In this document: piece after piece, positions 17,208 through 26,020 of the stretch
How the letters are laid out: every line of letters begins with the position of its first letter
Position numbering within the stretch: position 1 is the stretch's first letter
Program-made: the position numbers and the translations under genes
Notes under the pieces: model-generated
Database searches by the model: none
What the model was told of the DNA's origin: nothing
The model's input: only the letters and a program-made list of their open reading frames with translations
Assembly (NCBI GenBank): GCA_020634245.1
Contig: JACKCC010000014.1
Span: 1 to 64,000, forward strand
DNA length: 64,000 nt
From: Ardenticatenaceae bacterium
GTDB lineage: Bacteria > Chloroflexota > Anaerolineae > Promineifilales > Promineifilaceae
Direction: 5' to 3'

Positions 17208-18191
17208 TTAGTACTCATTTTTGAGGATGGCCTCTTGCTGACGGAGTGACTCTTTGGTCAGGGCAATGACCATCGATTCGGCTTTGGCCAGCGGCCCAGG
17301 CAATGTACAGCCAGCGGCCAAAGCGTGTCCGCCGCCACCTAAATTCAGCGCCACCTCGGATACATTGTAGGGCGGGCGGCAGCGAAAACCAATGCGCACT
17401 GTGCCATCATCTACTTCCAGCAGAACAATCCCAATAGCAGCCTGTTCAATATCTGCCATTAGATTGACCAGTCCGGTGGTGCTGGTGCTGTTGTGACCCA
17501 CCGCTTCCCGTTCTTCATTGCTGATGCTGGTCCAGATGAGGCCGTTATCGATCTTCATTTTGTTCAGGCCAACCTGCCATAATTGAATGGTAGATAAGGG
17601 CTTGACGGTCATTGTCTGCGTCATGATTGCGCCCAAATCAGCACCGACATCCATCAATTCGCTGGCGATTTTCATCGTTTGGGAGGTAACGTTGTTGGTG
17701 CGGAACCCTAATGTATCGGTGACGATGCCGGTCAGCAAGCTGGAGGCCATTGCCGCTGTCAGTTCAAGGTCGTAGCCACGGAAGATGCGGTACAACACTT
17801 CCGCTGTGGAGGTTGCTGCGGCATCGATGAAGTTGATGTCACCAAATTGGGTGTTGGTGATATGGTGATCGATGTTGATGATGAACGGCCGTTCCCCTGA
17901 CAAATCGGCAAATGCCTGACCCATACGCAGTTCGTCACCACAATCGACAGCAATGAGCAGGTCATAGGTAACGGCCGTGTCCGGATGCTGCTGAATCTGA
18001 TCACTAAACGGCAAAAAATCGAACCGGCGGGGCAGGGGATTATCACAGACTAATGTGAACGTTTTGCTCCATTGATCGAGGGCGGTGGCTACGGCCGTTA
18101 ACGAACCAAGCGCATCTCCATCTGGCCCCACATGTGTTACAACCAAAATTTGTTTTGCATTCTGTATGCTTCGTTGAATAGCTTCTAACAC
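17208..18191 (-). CDS. nrnA: DHH-family oligoribonuclease / pAp phosphatase
   Basis: A 327-residue enzyme that degrades short RNA oligonucleotides and can dephosphorylate 3'-phosphoadenosine 5'-phosphate. DHH motifs are clear: HVGPDGDALGS, IAVDCGDE, NIDHHITN; the C-terminal DHHA1 domain ends in GGGGHALAAGC. Normal length for the family. It lies between rbfA and truB, the order seen in Firmicutes and Chloroflexota. Confidence 0.94.
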   Translation of the reverse strand: MLEAIQRSIQNAKQILVVTHVGPDGDALGSLTAVATALDQWSKTFTLVCDNPLPRRFDFLPFSDQIQQHPDTAVTYDLLIAVDCGDELRMGQAFADLSGERPFIINIDHHITNTQFGDINFIDAAATSTAEVLYRIFRGYDLELTAAMASSLLTGIVTDTLGFRTNNVTSQTMKIASELMDVGADLGAIMTQTMTVKPLSTIQLWQVGLNKMKIDNGLIWTSISNEEREAVGHNSTSTTGLVNLMADIEQAAIGIVLLEVDDGTVRIGFRCRPPYNVSEVALNLGGGGHALAAGCTLPGPLAKAESMVIALTKESLRQQEAILKNEY

Positions 18192-18207
18192 AGATACAAC
18201 CTTAAAC

Positions 18208-18264
18208 AGCTAGAGGAAAGAGCAAGAATTGAAAATCCTCTCGCTCTTGCTCTTTCCTCTAGCT
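18208..18264. repeat. Perfect 20-bp-stem hairpin between nrnA and rbfA
   Basis: Positions 18208-18227 (AGCTAGAGGAAAGAGCAAGA) are exactly complementary to 18245-18264, with a 17-base loop. The right arm reaches over the rbfA stop codon at 18259-18261. The structure may slow or stop transcription or protect mRNA between rbfA and nrnA. The arms contain the word GAGGAAAGAGC and belong to the class of word-built hairpins found elsewhere in this window. Confidence 0.8.
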
Positions 18265-18627
18265 TTCCTCATCGTCTTCTGCTGGCGGAATATCCAGCGT
18301 GCCCAAAATTTTGTCAATCTCTTCCACGTGAGCCAGACGCGGATCCCAATGAAAATGAAGCTGCGGCGTTGACCGCAGCCGCATTCGTAAGGCCAGTTCG
18401 TGCCGGAAAAAGCCGGCCGCATTTTCCAGCGCGGCCATCACATCAGCTTGCCGTGCATCATCACCCAGTGCCTGAACGTAGACATCAGCATATTTTAGTT
18501 CACGATCAATGGTTACTTCTGTGATCGTTAAATCCAGCAATCGGGGATCGTTCATGTGGCGCAGCATAAGCTCGCTCAAAATTAAATGGATCTGATCGGC
18601 CGTACGCTGTTGACGAATCTTGCTCAT
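18259..18627 (-). CDS. rbfA: 30S ribosome-binding factor A
   Basis: A 122-residue ribosome maturation factor of the KH-like RbfA family, which binds 16S rRNA during late 30S assembly. Family marks are RTADQIHLILSELMLRHMNDPR, ITEVTIDRELKYADVYV and the C-terminal LRMRLRSTPQLHFHWD. It begins 3 bases after the infB stop on the minus strand. Confidence 0.95.
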   Translation of the reverse strand: MSKIRQQRTADQIHLILSELMLRHMNDPRLLDLTITEVTIDRELKYADVYVQALGDDARQADVMAALENAAGFFRHELALRMRLRSTPQLHFHWDPRLAHVEEIDKILGTLDIPPAEDDEES

Positions 18628-18630
18628 ACT

Positions 18631-20424
18631 CTATTGCTCAACCCGCTGGGAAACAAAGAATTCAATGAAGTCACCAGGGTAGTAATCGTCCCAACCACTG
18701 ATATTGACACCAAATTCAAAGCCCGCCTTTACCTCACGCACGTTCTCGGACAAATGTTTTAAGCTGGAAACAGGGCCAGTGTAGAGCAGGGTGGTTCCGC
18801 GAATGATGCGAGCCTTGGCATTACGCCGCGCTTCACCGGTACGCATGTAGCAGCCGGCAATATTGCCTGCTCCTTTGATCCGAAACACCTGACGCACTTC
18901 GGCACGGCCGATTACAACATCTTCATAAACAGGGGCCAACAAGCCTTTCATGGCTTTGTCAACATCTTCAATAAGCTTGTAAATGATGTTGTAATAGTTA
19001 ATCTCGACTTGTTCGCTGTTGGCGGTTGCCCGCGCAATCGGGTCCGCTTCCACATTGAAGCCCAAAATAATCGCTTCGGAAGCAGAAGCCAGCATCACGT
19101 CACTTTCGGTGATGTTGCCGGTAGCGGCCAACAGGATTTCAAGTTCCACTTCGTCATTACTAAGCTTGTTTAATGAATTGGTGATAGGTTCGAGTGAGCC
19201 TTGCACATCGGCCTTTACAACAAGATTCAGGGTTTTGGTTTCGCCTTCCTGTAACCGGCTGAAAAAGTCATCCAGGCTAATTGCGCCGGAACGGCCAATT
19301 GGTTGGGTACGGTTGGCTTCCTGCCGATCGGCGATGATTTTACGGGCGGCTTTCTCGCTTTCGACAACTTCAAACTGTGACCCGGCTTCGGGGATACCGC
19401 TTAGCCCGGAGGCAGACACCGGGGTCGAAGGACTGGCTTGCTTGAGACGTTTACCCCGATAATCAAACATGGCTTTGATACGGCCGTAATCTTCACCCAC
19501 CAGCAGCGTATCACCTTGTTTCAGGGTTCCGTTTTGCACCAGCAGCGTCACCATGACACCTTTGCCCTTTTCCATGCGCGCTTCCAACACTGTGCCGGTG
19601 GGCGAGGCTGATGGATTAGCTTTAGGCGCAATATCTTCGGCCACCAACAGAATCGCTTCCAGCAAATCGTCGATGCCCAGCTTTTCCTTGGCCGAAACCT
19701 GAATCACCATGGTGTCGCCGTCCCACTCATCGGGAATCAGACCGTTTTCACTCAGCTGCTGCATGACGCGGGCCGGATTAGCTGAGGGCAGGTCAATTTT
19801 GTTCATCGCCACAATAATCGGCACGTTGGCCGCTTTGGCATGATCAATGGCTTCACGGGTTTGGGGCATCACCCCATCATCGGCCGCCACCACCAGGATA
19901 GCAATGTCTGTGGCTTGAGCGCCTCGGGCACGCATGGCGGTAAATGCGGCATGGCCTGGCGTATCCAGAAACGTGATCAAATCGCCATTGTGGGCCACCT
20001 GGTAGGCCCCAATGTGCTGGGTAATACCACCGGCTTCACCGGCCTGGACATTGGTCTGGCGAATGACGTCCAACAGGGAGGTTTTGCCATGATCAACGTG
20101 ACCGAGCATGGTGATCACTGGCGGACGAGCAACAAGATTCCTGGTGTCTTCCGAGGCCAGTACTTTCCGCCAGGCGGGCCGGGAAATTTCACTTTCAATG
20201 GCTTCTTCTTGGGCGATGGCAACGGCCGTTGACACCACGTCAAAGCCCATTTCGCCAGCCACAATAGCCGCCGTATCGAAATCAATTTCCTGGTTGATAT
20301 TGGCCATGATGCCATTGCTCATCAACTCTTTGATCACATTGATGGGACTTACATGCATCACCGCTGCCAGGTCGCGCACCGTGATAAAATCTGGTACTTC
20401 AATTAACGTTTTCGTATTACTCAT
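18631..20424 (-). CDS. infB: Translation initiation factor IF-2
   Basis: A 597-residue GTPase that places initiator tRNA on the 30S subunit. Domains in order: short IF2-N domain (about 8-60), GTP-binding domain with GHVDHGKT, DTPGH, NKID and SAK motifs, then domains II, III and IV. The long variable N-terminal region of other IF-2 proteins is missing, as in several Chloroflexota. ATG at 20422-20424 is preceded by AAGGAAG; an earlier ATG at 20478 would overlap ylxR and adds unrelated residues. Confidence 0.97.
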   Translation of the reverse strand: MSNTKTLIEVPDFITVRDLAAVMHVSPINVIKELMSNGIMANINQEIDFDTAAIVAGEMGFDVVSTAVAIAQEEAIESEISRPAWRKVLASEDTRNLVARPPVITMLGHVDHGKTSLLDVIRQTNVQAGEAGGITQHIGAYQVAHNGDLITFLDTPGHAAFTAMRARGAQATDIAILVVAADDGVMPQTREAIDHAKAANVPIIVAMNKIDLPSANPARVMQQLSENGLIPDEWDGDTMVIQVSAKEKLGIDDLLEAILLVAEDIAPKANPSASPTGTVLEARMEKGKGVMVTLLVQNGTLKQGDTLLVGEDYGRIKAMFDYRGKRLKQASPSTPVSASGLSGIPEAGSQFEVVESEKAARKIIADRQEANRTQPIGRSGAISLDDFFSRLQEGETKTLNLVVKADVQGSLEPITNSLNKLSNDEVELEILLAATGNITESDVMLASASEAIILGFNVEADPIARATANSEQVEINYYNIIYKLIEDVDKAMKGLLAPVYEDVVIGRAEVRQVFRIKGAGNIAGCYMRTGEARRNAKARIIRGTTLLYTGPVSSLKHLSENVREVKAGFEFGVNISGWDDYYPGDFIEFFVSQRVEQ

Positions 20425-20458
20425 ACACTTACTTCCTTGCAACGCCAAACAATTCGTT

Positions 20459-20773
20459 TTACGCTGCCCCCACATCATTTTGTGCCGGTTGCAATGCTGC
20501 TATGGCGGCTAATTCAGCTGTTGTCACTTCGGTTTTCAGGGTTTGATTCAACCAATTTGCGTTTGTTGTCAGCTTTTCCCAACAGTCCGGCTGATCGCAA
20601 ACGTAAGCGCCGCGCCCGTTTCGTTTGCCAGTCGGGTCAACAACAACGCCGGCATCGGCCGTTCGCACAATCCGGGTCAACTGTCGCTTGTCAACCTTGC
20701 GGCGGCAAACAATACAGGAACGCTGCGGCACATGTTTCGGCCGCCGTGGTTGTTTTTTCCCTTTGACCATCAT
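20459..20773 (-). CDS. ylxR: YlxR (DUF448) RNA-binding protein
   Basis: A 104-residue basic protein. The N-terminal half has the YlxR motif VPQRSCIVCRRKVDKRQLTR and GRGAYVC. In Firmicutes YlxR (RnpM) binds RNA and modulates RNase P, and the gene usually lies between nusA and infB, as here. The last 30 residues are outside the conserved domain. Confidence 0.92.
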   Translation of the reverse strand: MMVKGKKQPRRPKHVPQRSCIVCRRKVDKRQLTRIVRTADAGVVVDPTGKRNGRGAYVCDQPDCWEKLTTNANWLNQTLKTEVTTAELAAIAALQPAQNDVGAA

Positions 20774-20816
20774 TTGTTAAATGCCATCACTTGTTAAGTG
20801 CCATCACTTGTTAAGT

Positions 20817-22823
20817 TTAGAAGTCGTCTAAATCGAAATCGCTGCCCTCAAAATCTTCCCATTCCGGGCGGCCACGACCACGCTTGCGCTTGCGTTTGAC
20901 GACAACCTCGCCCATATCTTCGTCGAAGACCAGGCTTTTACCTTTGCGGCGTGGCTGCTGTTTCTCCAATTCTTGTTGTAGACGTTCTTCTTCCCGGCTG
21001 GGGCGCGCAATAACGACCGCCGGTTTTTTCTTGGGTTCTTTTTCTGGTTCAGGCTTTTTCTCGATCTCGATTAACGGCCGTGACAAGTCATCAATCGCCG
21101 ATAAGACCTCTTCTGGCTCTTCAGCTTCCGTCTCTTCTTCCACAGCCAGTTCTGGTTCCGGTTCAGGCTCTGATACTTCAATTTCCACTTCGGCTGCCGG
21201 CTCTTCAACCAATTCAGCCGGTTCTTCCGCAGGTGCTTCCAATTCCTCGGCCTCTACCAGGTCGGCGGCTGGAATTTCTGCTTCAGCTTCAACTTCAACG
21301 GCCGTTTCTTCTTCCGGCAGTTTGTAGTTAGCGACATATTCCTTCAGCGTATCCAATGCTTTCTCGCCAAATCCGCGATAATTCAAGAAAATCTCGTCAC
21401 CAGCAGCCAGATTCATCAAAACGTGCCCAACCGTTTCCACTTCATTATCAAGCAGCAAATTGTGGATACGGCCCGGTAAATCCAGCTCGTCCAATGGCAG
21501 TTCCCAGGCAATAGCCGGAACTTGTTTACGTGCTTCAGTCCGCTTTTGGCGTACTTCTTCGTGTTTCGCCGAACGGGCAGCAATAATTTTGCCTTCAACC
21601 GCATTCACCAGCCGATCCAGCGTAAAGTAATCTTCCGACGTAATCGGCCGTCCGGCAGCTTTCTTGGCCAAAATTGAACGAACCTGCTCCAGGAACTGAG
21701 CATCCTTGCGTACTGCCGGGGCAACGGCGGGATCGTCGAGGCGATCCAATGATTCAGCCGCTGATTCGGTCAGGCTCTTGATGTCAATGCGCCAGCCGGT
21801 GAGTTTGGCGGCCAACCGGGCATTTTGCCCTTCCCGGCCAATCGCCAGCGACAATTGATCATCGGGAACGACGACAACGGCCGTTTTCCCTTCATCCGGG
21901 TGGTCATCCAAAAACACATGCGAAACCCGCGCCGGACTGAGCGCCTTGGCAATAAACGTTTCCTGATCAGGATTCCATTCAATGACGTCAATCTTTTCGT
22001 CATTTAACTCGCGGACAATGCTTTGAATACGAACACCGCGCATACCGACGCAAGCGCCCACCGGGTCGACGCCAGGCTGCAAAGCCATCACCGCCACTTT
22101 GGAACGCTGGCCAGCTTCGCGGGCAATACTTTTGATTTCTACCTGGCCGTTGTAAATTTCCGGTACTTCCAGCTCCAACAGGCGGCGCAGCAGGTTGCGA
22201 TGATTTCGGCTGACAAAAATCTGTGGACCGCGGCTGGTGCGGCGTACTTCCAATACATAAACGCGGATTTTGTCGTGTGCCCGGTAGCGCTCGCCGCGAA
22301 CTTGTTGGCTCTTGGGCAAAATCGCCTCAGTGCGTCCCAGGCCAATCGTAATATGTTGGCCGCTGATGCTTTGCACCGTGCCATTTACCAACTCGCCTTC
22401 ACGTCCAGAGAAATCTTCAAACAGTTGCTCCCGTTCCGCTTCACGCACGCGCTGTAAGAGTACCTGCTTGGCTGTTTGGGCGGCGATGCGGCCAAAGCTG
22501 GCTGTGGTGCTGTCTACCAACACCAAATCGCCCAATTTCAGGCTATTTAGATCGGTGCTGGGGTGGCCCAAACGGCGGGCGTCCTTCAACAGCACCTCGG
22601 TCCGGCTGTCGAAAATGCTGTCCACAATTTCCTTTTCGGCATAAATCGTGGGGTCACCGGTGCGGGAATCGATCTCGGCAATGACCTGTTGGGTATTGCT
22701 GACATTCATATCCCGGCGGTAGGCTGATGCCAAGGCCGTTTTGAGCGCCTCAAAGACATCTTCTTTGGGCAATCCACGCTGTTCACAGATTTCGTTAAAA
22801 GCTAAAATAAATTCGCTCTTCAT
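20817..22823 (-). CDS. nusA: Transcription termination/antitermination factor NusA with acidic extension
   Basis: A 668-residue RNA polymerase-binding factor. Order: NusA N-terminal domain (about 1-125), S1 domain (about 135-200, GELVNGTVQSISGQHITI), KH1 and KH2 (about 215-345, with GACVGMRGVRIQSI and AIGREGQNARLAA), a helix-hairpin-helix-like region around 450-500, then a long Glu/Ala/Pro-rich stretch (about 500-620) and a basic KRKRGRGRP tail ending in acidic residues. The extension makes it about 250 residues longer than typical NusA. First gene of the operon; rimP is not found upstream. Confidence 0.96.
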   Translation of the reverse strand: MKSEFILAFNEICEQRGLPKEDVFEALKTALASAYRRDMNVSNTQQVIAEIDSRTGDPTIYAEKEIVDSIFDSRTEVLLKDARRLGHPSTDLNSLKLGDLVLVDSTTASFGRIAAQTAKQVLLQRVREAEREQLFEDFSGREGELVNGTVQSISGQHITIGLGRTEAILPKSQQVRGERYRAHDKIRVYVLEVRRTSRGPQIFVSRNHRNLLRRLLELEVPEIYNGQVEIKSIAREAGQRSKVAVMALQPGVDPVGACVGMRGVRIQSIVRELNDEKIDVIEWNPDQETFIAKALSPARVSHVFLDDHPDEGKTAVVVVPDDQLSLAIGREGQNARLAAKLTGWRIDIKSLTESAAESLDRLDDPAVAPAVRKDAQFLEQVRSILAKKAAGRPITSEDYFTLDRLVNAVEGKIIAARSAKHEEVRQKRTEARKQVPAIAWELPLDELDLPGRIHNLLLDNEVETVGHVLMNLAAGDEIFLNYRGFGEKALDTLKEYVANYKLPEEETAVEVEAEAEIPAADLVEAEELEAPAEEPAELVEEPAAEVEIEVSEPEPEPELAVEEETEAEEPEEVLSAIDDLSRPLIEIEKKPEPEKEPKKKPAVVIARPSREEERLQQELEKQQPRRKGKSLVFDEDMGEVVVKRKRKRGRGRPEWEDFEGSDFDLDDF

Positions 22824-22859
22824 TCAAGCAACTCCGCATATTTGTTTATTATAGAAAAC

Positions 22860-22884
22860 AAAAAAGTGGGGGAGGCCCACTTTT
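22860..22884 (-). terminator. Terminator/attenuator in the nusA leader
   Basis: Read on the minus strand, AAAAGTGGG, a five-base loop and CCCACTTTT are followed by further T, giving a nine-pair stem with a T6 tract. It lies only 37 bases before the nusA start and downstream of a good minus-strand promoter (22918-22946). It would therefore stop a fraction of nusA transcripts early, a possible autoregulation point because NusA itself acts on such hairpins. It could also end the upstream ABC transcript. Confidence 0.75.
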
Positions 22885-22917
22885 CGCAGAACGTATCCGA
22901 TAAGTCTAACTAAGGGG

Positions 22918-22946
22918 ATTATAGCATGACCCGGTAGGTCTAGCAA
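22918..22946 (-). promoter_or_regulatory. Promoter of the nusA-infB operon
   Basis: On the minus strand TTGCTA (22941-22946) and a perfect TATAAT (22918-22923) are 17 bases apart. Transcription would begin near 22911, giving a leader of about 88 bases that contains the terminator hairpin at 22860-22884. Confidence 0.8.
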
Positions 22947-23082
22947 GCGATCTATTTACCTCGAAAGGTCGGAGTTTTTGTTGATGAGAAGTGTCAGGCA
23001 CAGGACATACGGTCTCGCTTGGATCAGGCTGTTCGGCCCTGTACCCGGCACTACAGACATTGCTTTTCTGACAAGTTTTTGG

Positions 23083-23916
23083 CTACAAATCGCGGTGGGA
23101 AAAACTGACTAATGTGAGAGCCAACAGGACCAACAAGTAAACAACGGCGTAGGCGAGCATTAAGTTGCTGGGCTGGGAAGCAATGGCAAATGGGCCGATA
23201 TTGAACGGGCTGCCGGTCAGGCCAGGGTTAAAAAGCGCAAGGGCTTTTTTCCACAAGATTTCGCCGGGCATGATCAGGCTGGTGACGATGCCAATATTGA
23301 CGGCCGTTTCATTCCGCAGCAGTGCCCCAATTTGTTCCACCCAGCCGCCGATGAAGGCAATGCCGTACATCATGAAGGCCATGACGCCATTGGCCAGCGT
23401 AGAAAGGCGCGTGCCGCCGGCAATGGTCAGCGTGAGGATGACCCAGCCTTGCAGGACCATCAGCCCCATGCCGGCGGCCAGATTTTGGGCGGTGAAACCG
23501 GCACGCAAATAGACGTACAACATAATGCCGCCGGTCAGCAGGACGGTATAGACAAAGAGCAGGGCCGCATACCCCAGCCATTTGCCCATGATGAGTTCCC
23601 AGCGCCGGATGGGTTTGGTGAGGATGGCTTCGATGGTGTGGCTGTCGATTTCGCCGGAAACGGCCGTTACCGAAATCAGCACAGCGATAACGATGATGAG
23701 GAAATTGATGGCGTACAAACCGGCTGTCATCAACACACTCACAAATAAATCGCGTTGGGCCTCATCACGGAAACTTTTGCTGGCATCCAGATAGACATAA
23801 TGAAATCCCAGGCCAAACACGACCAAGAATCCCAGGGCCAGCAGCAGTGTCAGCCACAAAATGCGGCGGCGCTGGGTTTCACGAATAGTTAGCTGGGCAA
23901 TGATTAGTGTGTTCAT
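23083..23916 (-). CDS. ABC-2 type transporter permease
   Basis: A 277-residue membrane protein with six hydrophobic helices, of the ABC-2 permease kind. The segment ISVTAVSGEIDSHTIEAILTKPIRRWELIMGKWLGY is typical of the cytoplasmic loop that meets the ATPase. It follows an ATPase gene, an anti-sigma-like gene and an ECF sigma gene on the same strand. Likely an exporter or membrane-stress pump; substrate unknown. Confidence 0.88.
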   Translation of the reverse strand: MNTLIIAQLTIRETQRRRILWLTLLLALGFLVVFGLGFHYVYLDASKSFRDEAQRDLFVSVLMTAGLYAINFLIIVIAVLISVTAVSGEIDSHTIEAILTKPIRRWELIMGKWLGYAALLFVYTVLLTGGIMLYVYLRAGFTAQNLAAGMGLMVLQGWVILTLTIAGGTRLSTLANGVMAFMMYGIAFIGGWVEQIGALLRNETAVNIGIVTSLIMPGEILWKKALALFNPGLTGSPFNIGPFAIASQPSNLMLAYAVVYLLVLLALTLVSFSHRDL

Positions 23917-23917
23917 A

Positions 23918-23990
23918 GTCGAGTAGTCGGGTAGTCAGGTAGTCGAGTGGTCGAGTAGTTGGTTAGTTAGTTGGTTGGTTAGTTGGTTAC
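23918..23990. repeat. Tandem-word repeat between the ABC genes
   Basis: The stretch repeats GTCGAGTAGTCGGGTAGTCAG-like words (period about 8) and then GTTGGTTAGTTAG-like words. It continues to about 24040 as a C-rich strand of CACCCCTGC-type words. The unit spacing is short and irregular, so it is not a CRISPR array. Confidence 0.75.
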
Positions 23991-24045
23991 AACTTTGTCA
24001 CCCATTCACCTCTGCACCCCTGCCCCCCTGCACCTTTGCACCGCG

Positions 24046-24969
24046 TCATCCCATTACCCCTTCGCCGACGATTTGCAGGAAGCGGTCTTCCAGGGAAAGG
24101 TGCTGCGGGCTGAGTTCGTACAGGTTGCAGCCGTTGTTGATGAGCCAGTTGGCCAGTTCGGGTATCTTGTTTTCGTGAGGCAGGGTGAGATGAATACGGC
24201 CGTTCACTCCCTCTGTTACGCCATTACCAAATTGCGCCAGATCGGCCAGCAGCTGCGGTGACGTGTTGCCGACCCGCAGCGTTACCTGAATGCCTTCGGC
24301 GGTGAATTCGGCCAGCGACGCCGTCTGCAAAATGAGGCCGTCGCGGATAAAGGCGACCCGGTCGCAGGTTTGCTCCACTTCGCTGAGCAGGTGGGAGTTG
24401 AGGAAAACAGTTGTGCCCTCGGCGCGCAGGCCGTTGATGATGTCGCGTACCAGGCGGCGGCCCAATGGGTCCAGGCCGGATGTCGGCTCGTCCAGAAAAA
24501 CCAGTTGCGGATCGTTGAGCAGCGCCTGGGCCAGCCCGATGCGCTGTAACATTCCTTTGGAGAAGGCTTGCAGCCGGGTTCCGGCCCGGTCGGCCAGCCC
24601 CACCAGCGCCAACAAATCGGGGATAACGGCCGTTCGCTGCGCCTTGCTCATGCCAAATAAACGGCCGTGCAAATCCAAAAACTCCGCCGCTGTCAGCCAT
24701 TCATGAAAACGAAAATGCTCCGGCAAAAAACCGATCCTGGCCCGAGTTTGCCGGTCGCCCAGCGGCTGTCCCAGCAGCGTCGCTTTCCCGGCGGTAGGCG
24801 CAGTCAATCCCAGCATCATCTTGATCGATGTGGTTTTCCCCGCCCCATTTGGCCCCAGGAAACCGAAAATTTCACCTTGTTGCACTTGCAGGGTGAGGTC
24901 GGCAACGGCCGTTTTGGCCCCAAATTCTTTACGCAATCCTCGTGCGTCGATGGCCAGCGAATTTGTCAT
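24046..24969 (-). CDS. ABC transporter ATP-binding protein
   Basis: A 307-residue ATPase. Walker A is GPNGAGKTT (about 39-47), the signature is FSKGMLQRIGLAQAL (a variant LSGGQ seen in exporter ATPases), Walker B is LVFLDEPTSGLDP, and the H-loop is LNSHLLSEVEQ. The C-terminal 80 residues are a regulatory extension common in CcmA/DrrA-type subunits. It partners with the permease at 23083-23916. Confidence 0.93.
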   Translation of the reverse strand: MTNSLAIDARGLRKEFGAKTAVADLTLQVQQGEIFGFLGPNGAGKTTSIKMMLGLTAPTAGKATLLGQPLGDRQTRARIGFLPEHFRFHEWLTAAEFLDLHGRLFGMSKAQRTAVIPDLLALVGLADRAGTRLQAFSKGMLQRIGLAQALLNDPQLVFLDEPTSGLDPLGRRLVRDIINGLRAEGTTVFLNSHLLSEVEQTCDRVAFIRDGLILQTASLAEFTAEGIQVTLRVGNTSPQLLADLAQFGNGVTEGVNGRIHLTLPHENKIPELANWLINNGCNLYELSPQHLSLEDRFLQIVGEGVMG

Positions 24970-24988
24970 GAAGATTGAAGATTGACCA

Positions 24989-25987
24989 TTACTCTAATGT
25001 TCCTGCCAACGAAACAAGATCGTCCGCCATCAAACCGGGGCCAAGCAGCAGGTAGACCACACCATCCTTTTGCCAGAACAGGGCGCTGCCTTCGCCGTTG
25101 ACGCTGTTCAACGCCAGCCCGCTGACACCTTCTACCGTCACCTCGTTAAATGAAGCAAAGTCTTGCGGGATGGGCAGCAGCAGCGTGCTGGTCCAGTCGA
25201 TGTTTTGCGCCAGGCGCTGCGCTTCAGCGGCGTTCAGGCCGAGCATTTGCAGCAGCGCTTCGCCCAGGACGGTGGGGTTGACGTCATCAGGATAATCGAC
25301 TTCCGGGCTGGCCGTTTGCATGAGCATAATGCCATTGACCCACTGCTGTTGGACACCGGCAAAAACCGTCACGTCTACCTGTGCGCCATCCAGGCTGTCG
25401 GGCAGCAGCGACGGATCGGCGCCGGCGGCTTCGACGATTTTGCGCGCCCCGGCCAGATCGACGAGGAGACGGCCGTTACCCCCCTCAGCCACCCAAATCT
25501 CGGCCGGATCACCCTGTCCGGCCAGCGTACGGACGACGGCCATGCCCGTTTCCGCCTGGGCCGCCGCTACGGAATCAACCGGATGCAGTTCGCCTGGCTC
25601 CTGGATAATTTCCACCTGGCCGGGCATCAATCCTTCTTCAGCAACCTGCTGCAAGAGGGCGATTTGTTCCGGCGAGACGGAGATGGCGGCAAATTTTTGC
25701 ACGCGGAACAGGCCTAGAAAATCGCTGGCGGCGGCGCGCACGGCGGGGAAACTGAAGGCAGTCATAAACACAACGAGGAAGAGGGCAACGGCCGTTGCCA
25801 ATCGTCGATTGGGGTTCGTCATCCATCGACCAACCCGGTTCATAAACCGCTCCTCTTTCTGCGCGGCCACAGCCAGTTTCACCCGTGCCAGCGCCTGCGC
25901 TGCCGGTCGTGGCGCGTCGCCTGCCTGTGGCTCCAAAACCGAAAGCTGTCTGAGTGTCTCTTGAATCTCTTTCTCTTGATTCATCAT
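24989..25987 (-). CDS. Membrane-anchored probable anti-sigma factor
   Basis: A 332-residue protein: a cytoplasmic N-terminus (1-75), a single membrane helix (about 82-103) and a large outside domain. The ATG at 25985-25987 follows GGAGG by five bases. It starts just downstream of an ECF sigma gene on the same strand, the usual place of an anti-sigma factor, although no zinc-binding HxxxCxxC motif is visible. The outer domain resembles DUF4367-type proteins (PALADDLVSLAGTL-like end). Anti-sigma role is inference from context. Confidence 0.7.
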   Translation of the reverse strand: MMNQEKEIQETLRQLSVLEPQAGDAPRPAAQALARVKLAVAAQKEERFMNRVGRWMTNPNRRLATAVALFLVVFMTAFSFPAVRAAASDFLGLFRVQKFAAISVSPEQIALLQQVAEEGLMPGQVEIIQEPGELHPVDSVAAAQAETGMAVVRTLAGQGDPAEIWVAEGGNGRLLVDLAGARKIVEAAGADPSLLPDSLDGAQVDVTVFAGVQQQWVNGIMLMQTASPEVDYPDDVNPTVLGEALLQMLGLNAAEAQRLAQNIDWTSTLLLPIPQDFASFNEVTVEGVSGLALNSVNGEGSALFWQKDGVVYLLLGPGLMADDLVSLAGTLE

Positions 25988-26020
25988 CAAATCCTCCGGG
26001 GAGGAATAATTAATCATTAA

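Noticed and set aside
23918..24040. Possible CRISPR array from many short repeats
   Set aside because: Repeat units are 7-9 bases, irregular and without spacers of constant length; no cas genes.
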